A stretch of 64,000 nt of DNA from UTCFX2 sp963788145. Lineage in GTDB: Bacteria > Chloroflexota > Anaerolineae > Anaerolineales > UBA4823. Under the pieces are notes generated by a model. The model worked only from the letters and a program-made list of their open reading frames with translations. It did no database searches and had not been told where the DNA came from. The stretch's first letter is position 1, and every line of letters starts with the position of its first letter. Shown piece by piece: positions 49,983-58,554 of this stretch. The position numbers and the translations under genes are program-made. The stretch is taken from NCBI GenBank assembly GCA_963788145.1, contig CAWBFQ010000014.1, forward strand, positions 62,001 to 126,000, written 5' to 3'.

Positions 49983-50858
49983 TTACTGCTCTTCCTCCTC
50001 GATTTCGGGTTGACCGATCACACTGGATGGTCGGAACCTGCGAGCATAATACTGGTGCAACCCATATCTCAAACGGGTCAGATAAAGGTCACGCAGCTTG
50101 CCAACGACTGGATACTTTGAGACCCATTTTGCAGCCAGCTCCTGAGTGACATCAGTTGGGGCGTTCTTTGCCCCCAAATTCTCGATTTGGTCGTAGATTT
50201 CCTTGAGTTGCCTGGATAGTATCCGGATTTCATCGGCTTTTACCAATCCGCCGCGCCCGCTCACAATCGCAAAATCAGAATATGTCTTGGACAGCAGATT
50301 CAGGCTTTCGATCCAGACCGGCAAGTTTGCTTGCGCCAAGAACGGAGGCTGATTCATCAAAACCGAATCCCCCACAAAGATCGTCTTCGCTTCTGGAACC
50401 AGCACCCAAACCGCCCCGGGGGTGGAGCCAGATTGATGCTCCAAGATGACCTCGGGACCGCCCCAATACAGGCACATCTTATCCGAAAAGGTGATATCTG
50501 GGGAAGCCCAGCGCATCCCGATTGAATCGCTATAGGTTTCCCAGACAGAACCGGTTTCAACATTTAATCCCTTGAATATCGTTGGCCTGTTTCGGAACAC
50601 CGGCGATGCCTTCTGATGCGCCACAATCGTGCACTCCAATGACCGCGTACCCAAGGTCCGGTCTGGATGTGTATCCAAACTGACCAGCAGCCGGTTTGAC
50701 CCACCGCGATAATTATTGAGCGTAGCCCGCCAGGAGCGAGCATCCTCTCCCCGCAGTGGAGCATCAATTGCGATCACGCCATACGGATATATTAATGCGC
50801 CAACGGTGACGCCCAAATAGGAATTTTCGAAATAGACGCCTTGTGTAATTTGCTGCAT
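49983..50858 (-). CDS. Metallo-beta-lactamase-fold protein with degenerate metal site
   Basis: 291 residues. MBL-fold outline: TQGVYFENSYLGVTVGALIYPYG, IDAPLRGEDARSW, LLVSLDTHPDRTLG where HxHxDH is expected, an HQ.. region (HQKAS), STPGAVWVLVPEAKTIFVGDSVLM and SGRGGLVKADEI. The metal-binding HxHxDH is reduced to THPD, so hydrolase activity is uncertain; it may be a non-catalytic or altered-metal member. It follows the histidine kinase by 33 bases on the same strand. Confidence 0.65.
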   Translation of the reverse strand: MQQITQGVYFENSYLGVTVGALIYPYGVIAIDAPLRGEDARSWRATLNNYRGGSNRLLVSLDTHPDRTLGTRSLECTIVAHQKASPVFRNRPTIFKGLNVETGSVWETYSDSIGMRWASPDITFSDKMCLYWGGPEVILEHQSGSTPGAVWVLVPEAKTIFVGDSVLMNQPPFLAQANLPVWIESLNLLSKTYSDFAIVSGRGGLVKADEIRILSRQLKEIYDQIENLGAKNAPTDVTQELAAKWVSKYPVVGKLRDLYLTRLRYGLHQYYARRFRPSSVIGQPEIEEEEQ

Positions 50859-50891
50859 GTTAACTCTGCACCTTCTTCGTCCACTGGCCGC

Positions 50892-52469
50892 TTAATGTGC
50901 GATAGGGATCGTAAAAATGAATTTCGAACCATTCGCTGGTTGGCTTTCTACCCTGATCTCGCCGCCATGCCCCGAGACCGCCAGCCGGCAATAAGCCAGC
51001 CCCAGCCCCAGCCCGCGCGGACCATCTTTGGCGGAGAGGCGAGTGAACTTCTCAAAGATCCGCTCTTGTTCAGCCGATGGTATTCCGCAGCCGGTATCAC
51101 TCACTGTAAATTCCACAAAATCGCCCATCGTTTGCGTGCTGATATGGATTTTACCCTCTGCTGGCGTAAATTTGATTGCATTCTCCAGCAGATTAATAAG
51201 AACTCGCCGGACCATATCTGCATCTGCAAAAATCTCGGGCAAATCGGGCGCAGCATCCCTGGTTAGCACCTGGCCTTTGTTGTTGGCGTTAGGCAGAACC
51301 GCTTCCACTGCATCTGAGATCAGGCTATTTGGGTCCGTAGGTTGGCGATTCCCTACAGGTTGCCCGGCCTCTAATCGGTTGATATCCAAAAGGGAATTCG
51401 TCAAGCGTTGAATCCGGTCCGTGGACCGAGATGCAATCGACAAAAGGGAATGGACGGTATCATCCTCCGCTTGAGGAGATATGGCGGATAGAACCTCCAG
51501 ACTAGAGACGATATTTGCCAAAGGAGAACGCAAATCATGGTAGACCATCGCAATCAAATCTTCACGCATATGGTCCAGGTCTTTTCGCTCGGTAATATCC
51601 CGCAGAATCCATTGCAGTTGAGACCCACTACCTTCCTGAATACTGCGCACATAAGCTTGGATGGGGATCTTGCGCCCCTCACTGGCATGGATCAGTGATT
51701 CATAAGTAAAAGTCTCGCCCTTCGAAAGATTCTTAAAGTTTACCCCTAACTTGGTAAAATCCGCGTCGTGCAAGTCGCAAATATTCATCCCCAGAATTTC
51801 CTGATGTCCCAGCCCGATCGAGACCTGCGCCCGGCGGTTTACCTCAATAATTTTCCCGTCCCATTCGCTAATTATGATTGGATCGATACTATCTTCAAAC
51901 AATTCACGATAGCGCCGGTGAGCGGCCTGTAGACATTCGTACAATTGAGCATTTCGGATGGCCGTCCCGGCTTGATCTGCGATCGCCTTAACCAAATCCA
52001 AATGGGCAGATGTGAAATACCCTGGTTGTGGATGGACAAGCGTGATGACCCCGACTAATTTTTTACGCGCCAGTATTGGAGCGCTAACCGCCGACTTTGC
52101 GCCCGTCTGACCTTCTGCATCATCCGGTCTGCGCAGCCAGCGCTCATCCTTGCTGGTATCCGGGATCAATACCTCTTCCTGGTGGCGCGCAACCCAACCA
52201 GCCATCCCGCGTTCATAAGTCACCCGCAACTGTAGGGCGGTATGGTCGTGCGTTTTGCCAACCAACAGGAATGCAAACTCAACCGGCTGGCCTGTTTCAT
52301 CGGTAACGATGATACTGCCGCTGATTGCCCCGACATTCTTCATTGAAAGGAAAAGCAAGCGCTGAAGGATGGTATGCAAGTCTAAAGCGGCTGCTACTTC
52401 GCGCCCCACCTCATAGAGCAGCTTTAACGATGCATGCGCACTCCCACTTCCTTTCTCTTTAGTTGACAT
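50892..52469 (-). CDS. Soluble histidine kinase: GAF, PAS, HisKA, HATPase
   Basis: 525 residues. GAF (~25-175: LLYEVGREVAAALDLHTILQ, SAVSAPILARKKLVGVITLV), PAS (~185-300: YRELFEDSIDPIIISEWDGK, LQWILRDITERKDL), H-box IAMVYHDLRSPLANIVSSLE (~316), N-box LINLLENAIKFTPAEG, and G-boxes VSDTGCGIPSAEQ and GLGLGLAYCRLA. No TM helix. Third GAF kinase within 10 kb; no receiver gene next to it. Confidence 0.92.
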   Translation of the reverse strand: MSTKEKGSGSAHASLKLLYEVGREVAAALDLHTILQRLLFLSMKNVGAISGSIIVTDETGQPVEFAFLLVGKTHDHTALQLRVTYERGMAGWVARHQEEVLIPDTSKDERWLRRPDDAEGQTGAKSAVSAPILARKKLVGVITLVHPQPGYFTSAHLDLVKAIADQAGTAIRNAQLYECLQAAHRRYRELFEDSIDPIIISEWDGKIIEVNRRAQVSIGLGHQEILGMNICDLHDADFTKLGVNFKNLSKGETFTYESLIHASEGRKIPIQAYVRSIQEGSGSQLQWILRDITERKDLDHMREDLIAMVYHDLRSPLANIVSSLEVLSAISPQAEDDTVHSLLSIASRSTDRIQRLTNSLLDINRLEAGQPVGNRQPTDPNSLISDAVEAVLPNANNKGQVLTRDAAPDLPEIFADADMVRRVLINLLENAIKFTPAEGKIHISTQTMGDFVEFTVSDTGCGIPSAEQERIFEKFTRLSAKDGPRGLGLGLAYCRLAVSGHGGEIRVESQPANGSKFIFTIPIAH

Positions 52470-52591
52470 TTCAGAACCTATACACAGCCCGAACGAGAAT
52501 CAGATTTGCATTCGCTATCATGCAGGAAAGTATAGCACAGCCGATCGGACAAAGAGTTCTCAAAACAGCAAACCAACCGAAGAATCAGAAT

Positions 52592-53584
52592 TTAGATGAT
52601 GATCCGGGGCAAACCCAACATCAACACTTCAGCCACCAGGCGGGAGTTCACATTCCCTTCCAGCAGAGCGATGGAACGCTCAATAGAACGGACCATATCG
52701 CCAGCGCTGCGTGCGCCAAGCTCCGCCGCAGCCCGATCGATCGCCCCCCCCCAATCCAGGTTTACAATCGGAGCAGACGCGCCAGCAGCTTTTAATAGTA
52801 AATCTCGCCAGAAGGAAAGCCAGACCACCAATTTTGCGCGCATCTTCTCTTTATCTTTCGAAAACCCATCCGCAAACTCGAAACGTTCGCCATAGCGGGC
52901 GGCCAACAATCCCTTCAGCTCATTCAGCCATTCCGTGCGCTCTTCCAGCAAAGCCGGATCTTGCGCCAGGCGCAGGGCCAAACCCGGTCGTCCACCTGAG
53001 ATATGCGCCAACAGGCGGCTATCTTCCGAGGAGAGTTGGATTTGGGCCTGTAAACCCGCTTCGACCTGTTCGAGCGGTGCCGGGCGCAAGCGGATCACTT
53101 CACAACGAGAGACGATCGTGGGAAGCAAGCTCTCGGGGCTAGCGGCAGTGAGCAGAAGCACGACCTGGGGAGGCGGCTCTTCCAGCGTTTTCAACAAGGC
53201 GTTCATCGCGCTTGGATGGGCTTCTTCGAAGCGCAATAAGAGCGCCACTTTGTATTTCGCTTCGTAAGGGGTTAGCGAAAGGTTGTGCTGCAATTCGCGG
53301 ATTTGATCAACCTTGAGCGTCCCGCCTTCTTTTTCTGCCTGCACAACCAGCAAATCTGCCTGCTGCATCTTCTCGATCTGCAGGCAAAGCCGGCAGGTTC
53401 TGCAAGGGGACCCGGTTTTATCCGTATTCGGACAGTTCAACGCCTGGACAAGGCGAATCGCCAGGGTGCGCCGACCTATGCCCGTCGCCCCGCTGAAAAG
53501 ATAGGCATGACGGATCTCGCCCCGAACGAGGTGCGTCGACAGCAGATCTACTGCCCACTGGTGGCCGATTAAGTCCCAATTCAT
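52592..53584 (-). CDS. holB: DNA polymerase III delta' subunit
   Basis: 330 residues. Clamp-loader AAA+ subunit: HQWAVDLLSTHL, HAYLFSGATGIGRRTLA (Walker A-like with the lysine replaced by Arg, as expected for the non-hydrolysing delta'), zinc-module cysteines CPN...CRTCRLC, LLRFEEAHPSAMNALLKTLEEPP (in parts) and the SRC motif PTIVSRCEVIRL. The C-terminal domain ends at LGLPRIII. Divergent from pcrA. Confidence 0.9.
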   Translation of the reverse strand: MNWDLIGHQWAVDLLSTHLVRGEIRHAYLFSGATGIGRRTLAIRLVQALNCPNTDKTGSPCRTCRLCLQIEKMQQADLLVVQAEKEGGTLKVDQIRELQHNLSLTPYEAKYKVALLLRFEEAHPSAMNALLKTLEEPPPQVVLLLTAASPESLLPTIVSRCEVIRLRPAPLEQVEAGLQAQIQLSSEDSRLLAHISGGRPGLALRLAQDPALLEERTEWLNELKGLLAARYGERFEFADGFSKDKEKMRAKLVVWLSFWRDLLLKAAGASAPIVNLDWGGAIDRAAAELGARSAGDMVRSIERSIALLEGNVNSRLVAEVLMLGLPRIII

Positions 53585-53645
53585 TGAGATGATTTTAGCC
53601 TATCGGGATCGAATTCGCAACTGCTGAGAAGGCGGTAAACCGCTG

Positions 53646-53654
53646 TGCTATAAT
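53646..53654 (+). promoter_or_regulatory. Extended -10 (TGCTATAAT) of pcrA
   Basis: TGCTATAAT 40 bases before GTG 53695 in the divergent gap with holB; no good -35. Confidence 0.55.
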
Positions 53655-53694
53655 GCTTTTTTGAAATTCATTTCAATCAACAGGTAAGAGAACA

Positions 53695-55898
53695 GTGGAT
53701 GATTTAGCAAAGCTGAATACCCAGCAACGAGAAGCTGTCACAGCCGGGTCGGGTCCGGTATTGGTGCTGGCTGGGCCAGGTTCCGGGAAAACGCGGGTAT
53801 TAACCCATCGGATTGCCTATCTGATTGGTTCGCTTGGGGTCCGACCTTTTAACATTCTGGCGGTCACATTCACGAATAAAGCCGCCCGCGAAATGGGAAA
53901 CCGGGTCGCAGATCTGGTTGGTGAGAATACGCGCGGCCTGACGTTGGGCACCTTTCATGCGACATGCGCCAAAATCCTGCGGCGCGAAGCGGAACATCTC
54001 CCAATTCAATCCAATTTCGTGATCTTCGACCAGGATGACCAGTTCAGCCTGGTCAAACAAGCCATCGCCGAGCTAAACCTGGACGAAAAAAAGTATCGTC
54101 CCAACAGCGTACATGCTGTGATCTCCAGCGCCAAGAACGAATTGGTTTTACCCGACCAGTTATCAGTCCAAAACTATCGCGACGAAGTCATTCAGCGCAT
54201 TTATCGGCGCTACCAGGAAATGTTGTTGGTAAACAACGCCCTGGATTTCGATGATCTGTTGCTCTGGACAGCCTACCTTTTGGAAGAAAAACCTGTTGTG
54301 CGAGATCGCTACGCCCGGAAATATGAGCATATCCTGGTGGATGAATTCCAGGATACCAATATGGCCCAATATCAACTCTTAAGCAACCTGGCATCCTTTC
54401 ACCGCAACCTGTTTGTAGTCGGCGACGCCGACCAGTCGATTTACCGCTGGCGTGGGGCAGATTACCGCAATGAGCAGCGATTCAGGAAAGATTTTTCGGA
54501 TGCGCAGGTGATCCTGCTTGAACAGAATTACCGCTCCAAGCAATCGATACTGGATCTGGCTACTTGTGTGATTGACCGCAATATACAGCGTACACCCAAG
54601 CGGTTGTATTCAGACCTCGGGCTGGGTCAAAAGCCGATCCTGTTCGAGGCGAATGATGATCGGCTGGAAGCCGCCTTCGTTGTGGACATGATCCGGAAAC
54701 TGATTTATGAGAAACAAGCTACTTCCGGGGATTTCGCCGTTATGTACCGTACGAATGCCCAATCCCGCTTGCTGGAAGAGGCGTTCCTACAGGCAGGCAT
54801 ACCTTATAAGCTGGTCGGCGCGCAGCGATTCTATGGCCGAAAAGAAATCAAAGACATCATCGGGTATATTCGGCTGGTTCACAATCCCAACGATGAGCTG
54901 AGTTCTGACGCGGGTGATTAATACGCCCACCCGTGGGATTGGCAATAAGACCTACCTGACCCTGAAAACACTATCCCAGCAAGAGAATCTGCCGCCAGGT
55001 AAGCTGCTGCTTCAATTTGCTCAAGGTGCGTATTCCGATGCCCTGGAGATAGCCGGCAATCGAGCCAGGCAGGCGTTGCTAAACTTCAGCGCCCAGTTTG
55101 CAAATTGGACCGCCTTGAAAGATCAAGTCCCGCCTATGGCGCTGATGGATCGGGTCCTGGAGGATACCGATTATCATTCCTTTGTGGACGATGGCACCGA
55201 TGAAGGTCGCGACCGCTGGGAGAACGTACTCGAGTTGCGCCGCCTGGCTGCCGATTTTCAGGAACAAGGGCTGGAAGCCTTCCTGGAGCAGGTGGCGTTG
55301 GTCTCCGATCAAGATACTCTGGCAGTCAACGCCAATGCTCCAACCCTGTTGACGCTGCATGCCGCGAAAGGGCTGGAATTCCCGGTCGTTTTTATCACCG
55401 GCTTGAATGATGGCTTGCTTCCGCACAGCCGTTCATTCGAAGACCCTGAAGCCATGCAGGAAGAACGACGGCTGTTCTATGTTGGAATCACACGGGCAAA
55501 GGATGCGCTTTTTCTGACCCATTCACAGAACCGTTCTGCCTATGGATTTGGCGAACCGGTCAGCCCATCCCGATATCTGGATGATATCCCTTACAACTTG
55601 ATTGACGAGATTTCAGCCGACTGCATCTCAAAGGAGATCATCCATTGAGACCCGATCCCGTCCAGAGCGATGGGAAACCGGTCATAGGCAAACCAATATC
55701 TCCCGGCGACAAAAAGATAAGCCAGCCGTCCAACAGACCTTCGCGCCCGGGATGCGGGTTGAGCATCCGGTATGGGGTGAGGGGATGGTTTTGAACAGCC
55801 GGTTGCAGGACAATGACGAAATTGTGGATGTGTTCTTTGCCGAACTGGGCCTCAAGCATTTATCAGCCTCCCTGGCGAGGCTGGAGATTAAGTCTTAG
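53695..55898 (+). CDS. pcrA: ATP-dependent DNA helicase PcrA/UvrD (two frameshifts)
   Basis: Superfamily 1A 3'-5' DNA helicase, 733 residues after two one-base skips (near 54903 and at 55604). Motifs: Q-motif LNTQQREAV, Walker A VLAGPGSGKTRVLT, FTNKAAREM, GTFHATC, DEFQDTN (motif II), VVGDADQSIYRWRGA, LEQNYRS, LTLHAAKGLEFPVVF, EERRLFYVGITRA, and the C-terminal tudor-like tail FAPGMRVEHPVWGEGMV. The first skip joins NPNDELS to LTRVINTPTRGIG; the second joins YNLI to TRFQPTASQ. Start GTG 53695. Roles in repair and removal of transcription or replication roadblocks. Confidence 0.9.
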
Positions 55899-55900
55899 GT

Positions 55901-55906
55901 TATAAT
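55901..55906 (+). promoter_or_regulatory. -10 box TATAAT ten bases before tsaE ATG
   Basis: TATAAT overlaps the region just past the pcrA stop and lies ten bases before ATG 55917, implying a very short or absent 5' leader. Confidence 0.45.
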
Positions 55907-55916
55907 CTCTTGCGAA

Positions 55917-56417
55917 ATGCCTGTTTTAAATCGCGATTCTCTGGAATTTATCAGCCGCAGCGCCGAACAAACCCGTCGGGCTGGAATCCGTCTGGGTGGT
56001 TTGCTCCAAACCGGCGATGTGATTGGGTTGGTTGGCGACCTGGGAGCAGGAAAGACCACCCTGGTGCAGGGGATTGCAGCCGGATGGGGGTCGCTCGACC
56101 CGACTTCAAGCCCGACCTTTGTGCTGGTCAACGTCTATCGGCGGCCAGAGGCAGACCGGTTGTATCACATGGATGCCTACCGCTTGAGCGGTCCAGCCGA
56201 AGCAGTGGACCTGGATATCGAAGCCATGTTGGAAAACGGGCCGCTGGTGATTGAATGGGCAGATCGCATCCATGCGGCGCTTCCGACGGGAATTCTGTGG
56301 GTAAACCTGCAATGGGTGAACGACACCCAGCGTGACATGATATTCTCCGCCCGGGGCGTCCGCTATCTGAATCTGCTCAACCACCTGCGCAGACAATTTT
56401 ACGGGGTTACCTCTTGA
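55917..56417 (+). CDS. tsaE: tRNA threonylcarbamoyladenosine biosynthesis ATPase
   Basis: 166 residues. Walker A LVGDLGAGKTTLVQGIA, SSPTFVLVNVY, HMDAYRLSG and VIEWADRI, as expected of TsaE. Works with TsaB and TsaD to make t6A37 in ANN-decoding tRNAs. Its TGA overlaps the TTG start of tsaB. Confidence 0.95.
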   Translation: MPVLNRDSLEFISRSAEQTRRAGIRLGGLLQTGDVIGLVGDLGAGKTTLVQGIAAGWGSLDPTSSPTFVLVNVYRRPEADRLYHMDAYRLSGPAEAVDLDIEAMLENGPLVIEWADRIHAALPTGILWVNLQWVNDTQRDMIFSARGVRYLNLLNHLRRQFYGVTS

Positions 56418-57194
56418 CGAATTCACCTTCTTATATTCTTCTAGCGCTGGACACTTCCACCCGCAATGTTGGGCTGGCCCTGTTCGATGGAGTCCAGATT
56501 TTGTGCGAATCCACCTGGGTCAGCAAGGATTACCATACGGTCGAGTTGGCGCCGGCAGTGGAGGAAGCGTTTCGCAAGGCCGGCCTTGCACGAGAAGGGA
56601 TCGGCGCTCTGGCAGTAGCGCTTGGACCAGGGTCATTCACCGGCTTGCGGATCGGTCTGGCCTTAGCCAAAGGGATGGCGCTCGCCCGTCACCTGCCCAT
56701 CATCGGCATCCCATCCCTGGATATCCTGGCGGCTGCCCAGCCAGTTCTCGACTTGCCTCTTGCCGTTGTGTTGCGAGCGGGTCGCGGCCGCCTGGCGGTG
56801 GGCTGGTATTGCGCTGAACAAAATTTGTGGAAGCCCGCAAAAATGGATCAGCCAGGCGGCGATGACCTGCGCCTAAATGGGCAGATACATATCATCCGCA
56901 CAGAAAGAAGGGGAAACCGAATATCACCAGCGCCGGGTCGAAGTCTGCACAATTCAAGAGTTGGGAGCAAAAATACATGTACCCACCCTGCTATGTGGTG
57001 AGTTGAGCGCAGAGGAACGCGAATTCTTACATCAAGCCTGTCCAGAATTAATCCTGGCCTCTCCAGCCCAATCGCTGCGCCGTCCTGGCTATCTGGCGGA
57101 AATGGGCTGGAAACGCTGGAGAGCCGGTCTGCTCGATGACCCGGCCAGCCTTTCACCGCTTTATCTGCACTACAACGACCCGATCCCGGGATGA
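56414..57194 (+). CDS. tsaB: tRNA threonylcarbamoyladenosine biosynthesis protein TsaB (frameshifted)
   Basis: ASKHA-fold partner of TsaD. N-terminal LALDTSTRNVGLALFDG, LAVALGPGSFTGLRIGLALAKGMAL (in parts) and GIPSLDILAAA. The start is TTG 56414, inside the tsaE stop. The first frame ends at 57001. Removing one base between ~56880 and 56935, most simply in GGGG 56911-56914, continues as RRVEVCTIQELGAKIHVPTLLCGEL and ends at 57194, 259 residues. The segment between VGWY and RRVEV looks longer than usual for TsaB. The stop overlaps the rimI ATG. Confidence 0.85.
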
Positions 57195-57775
57195 ACGCCA
57201 TCGCCAGCAGCCCCATCTCTAAAATTCTGATCCGGTCACTGCAGGAAGAGGATATTCCTGCAGTCCAGGAAATCGACCGGCTGTCTTTCAGCATGCCCTG
57301 GCCAGCCAACGCCTATCAATATGAGCTTAAAAAGAACCCCAGCTCGATGCTCTGGGTCGCCGAATCTGTTGAACTGGATCAAGAAACGACAGGATGCGAA
57401 ACAAATCAAGCAGATCAAATTCCTGGGCTTATGGAACACCGCCTGGTGGGGATGATTGTAGTCTGGTTTATTATCGACGAGGCCCACATCGCGACCATCG
57501 CCGTGCACCCTGATTATCGTGGGCGCGGGATCGCCAAGAGGCTGCTCTACACAGCCATGCAAGAAATCATTCGGAAAGGCTTTAAGATCGCCACCCTCGA
57601 AGTCCGGGCCAATAATATCCATGCCCAGAATCTATACCGGATGTTCGGTTTTGAAACCGTCGGGAAGAGGCCCCATTATTACCAAGACAATCATGAAGAC
57701 GCATTCATCATGACAGTCGATGGCCTGATGGTCGACATGAAATTTCCCGGTTTGACTGGACTGGACGAGGATTAA
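57191..57775 (+). CDS. rimI: Ribosomal-protein-alanine N-acetyltransferase (RimI-type GNAT)
   Basis: 194 residues. GNAT fold: IRSLQEEDIPAVQEIDRLSF, MPWPANAYQYELKKNP, the acetyl-CoA loop IAVHPDYRGRGIAKRLL, and ATLEVRANNIHAQNLYRMFGF followed by VGKRPHYYQDNHEDAFIM, the RimI signature. It carries an extra acidic insert (~60-80). The tsaE-tsaB-rimI order is the common bacterial arrangement. Confidence 0.9.
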   Translation: MNAIASSPISKILIRSLQEEDIPAVQEIDRLSFSMPWPANAYQYELKKNPSSMLWVAESVELDQETTGCETNQADQIPGLMEHRLVGMIVVWFIIDEAHIATIAVHPDYRGRGIAKRLLYTAMQEIIRKGFKIATLEVRANNIHAQNLYRMFGFETVGKRPHYYQDNHEDAFIMTVDGLMVDMKFPGLTGLDED

Positions 57776-57824
57776 TCATAGCGATGCAAAATATCGTTTA
57801 GAATCTGGCTATTGGAGAATTGAG

Positions 57825-58532
57825 ATGACGCCTGAAGATACCCTCCGAGAGGTAGCTAAAGAAATCTCTGCCTGCGCTCAATGCCCGCTGCATCATTCCC
57901 GTAAGAACGCAGTGCCAGGCGAGGGACCAGCAGACTCAACTATGATGTTCATCGGCGAGGGACCTGGTTTTCACGAAAACGAGCAAGGTCGCCCTTTTGT
58001 CGGGGCAGCCGGGAAATATCTAGAGGAGTTGCTCACCAAAATTGGGATGAAGCGCGCCGATGTTTTCATTACAAATGTCGTCAAATGCCGCCCGCCGGGC
58101 AACCGCGATCCAGAACCCGTTGAAATTCAGGCTTGTTCGGGGTACCTGGATCGCCAAATCCAGGCGATCAACCCGAAAATCATCGTTACATTAGGTCGCT
58201 TTTCGATGGCTCGCTATATGCCGAATGCCAAAATCAGCGCCGTGCATGGCAAAGCGGCAAAAATCAATGGACGGTTGGTGGTCGCGATGTATCATCCAGC
58301 CGCAGCCCTGCACCAGCCAGCCCTGAAAACAACAATCGAGCAAGATTTTCTCCACCTCCCGGCTTTAATCGCTGTGGACGGAGGAGCTCCAATGCCCAGA
58401 GGGGTAGATATTGAACTCTCCGAAGGCGTTCAGCTTGCCGATGCGCCAAACCTAGATTCACCGGCTCAAAAACCGGCGGAAGCAGACGCTGGCGCAGAGA
58501 AGCAGCCGCCAAAGCAATTGAGCCTTTTCTAG
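57825..58532 (+). CDS. Family 4 (Fe-S) uracil-DNA glycosylase with C-terminal clamp motif
   Basis: 235 residues. Motifs CAQCPLHHSRKNAVPGEGP, GEGPGFHENEQGRPFVGAAG, TNVVKCRPPGNRDPEPVE, and MYHPAAALHQP; four cysteines (CAQC, KC, QAC) fit the [4Fe-4S] site of family 4 enzymes. After the catalytic domain (~190) comes an Ala/Pro/Glu-rich tail ending in KQLSLF. QLSLF matches the consensus pentapeptide that binds the beta sliding clamp, so repair may be coupled to replication. GGAG precedes ATG 57825. Confidence 0.9.
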   Translation: MTPEDTLREVAKEISACAQCPLHHSRKNAVPGEGPADSTMMFIGEGPGFHENEQGRPFVGAAGKYLEELLTKIGMKRADVFITNVVKCRPPGNRDPEPVEIQACSGYLDRQIQAINPKIIVTLGRFSMARYMPNAKISAVHGKAAKINGRLVVAMYHPAAALHQPALKTTIEQDFLHLPALIAVDGGAPMPRGVDIELSEGVQLADAPNLDSPAQKPAEADAGAEKQPPKQLSLF

Positions 58533-58554
58533 GCGCAACGGTTCACAATACGGC

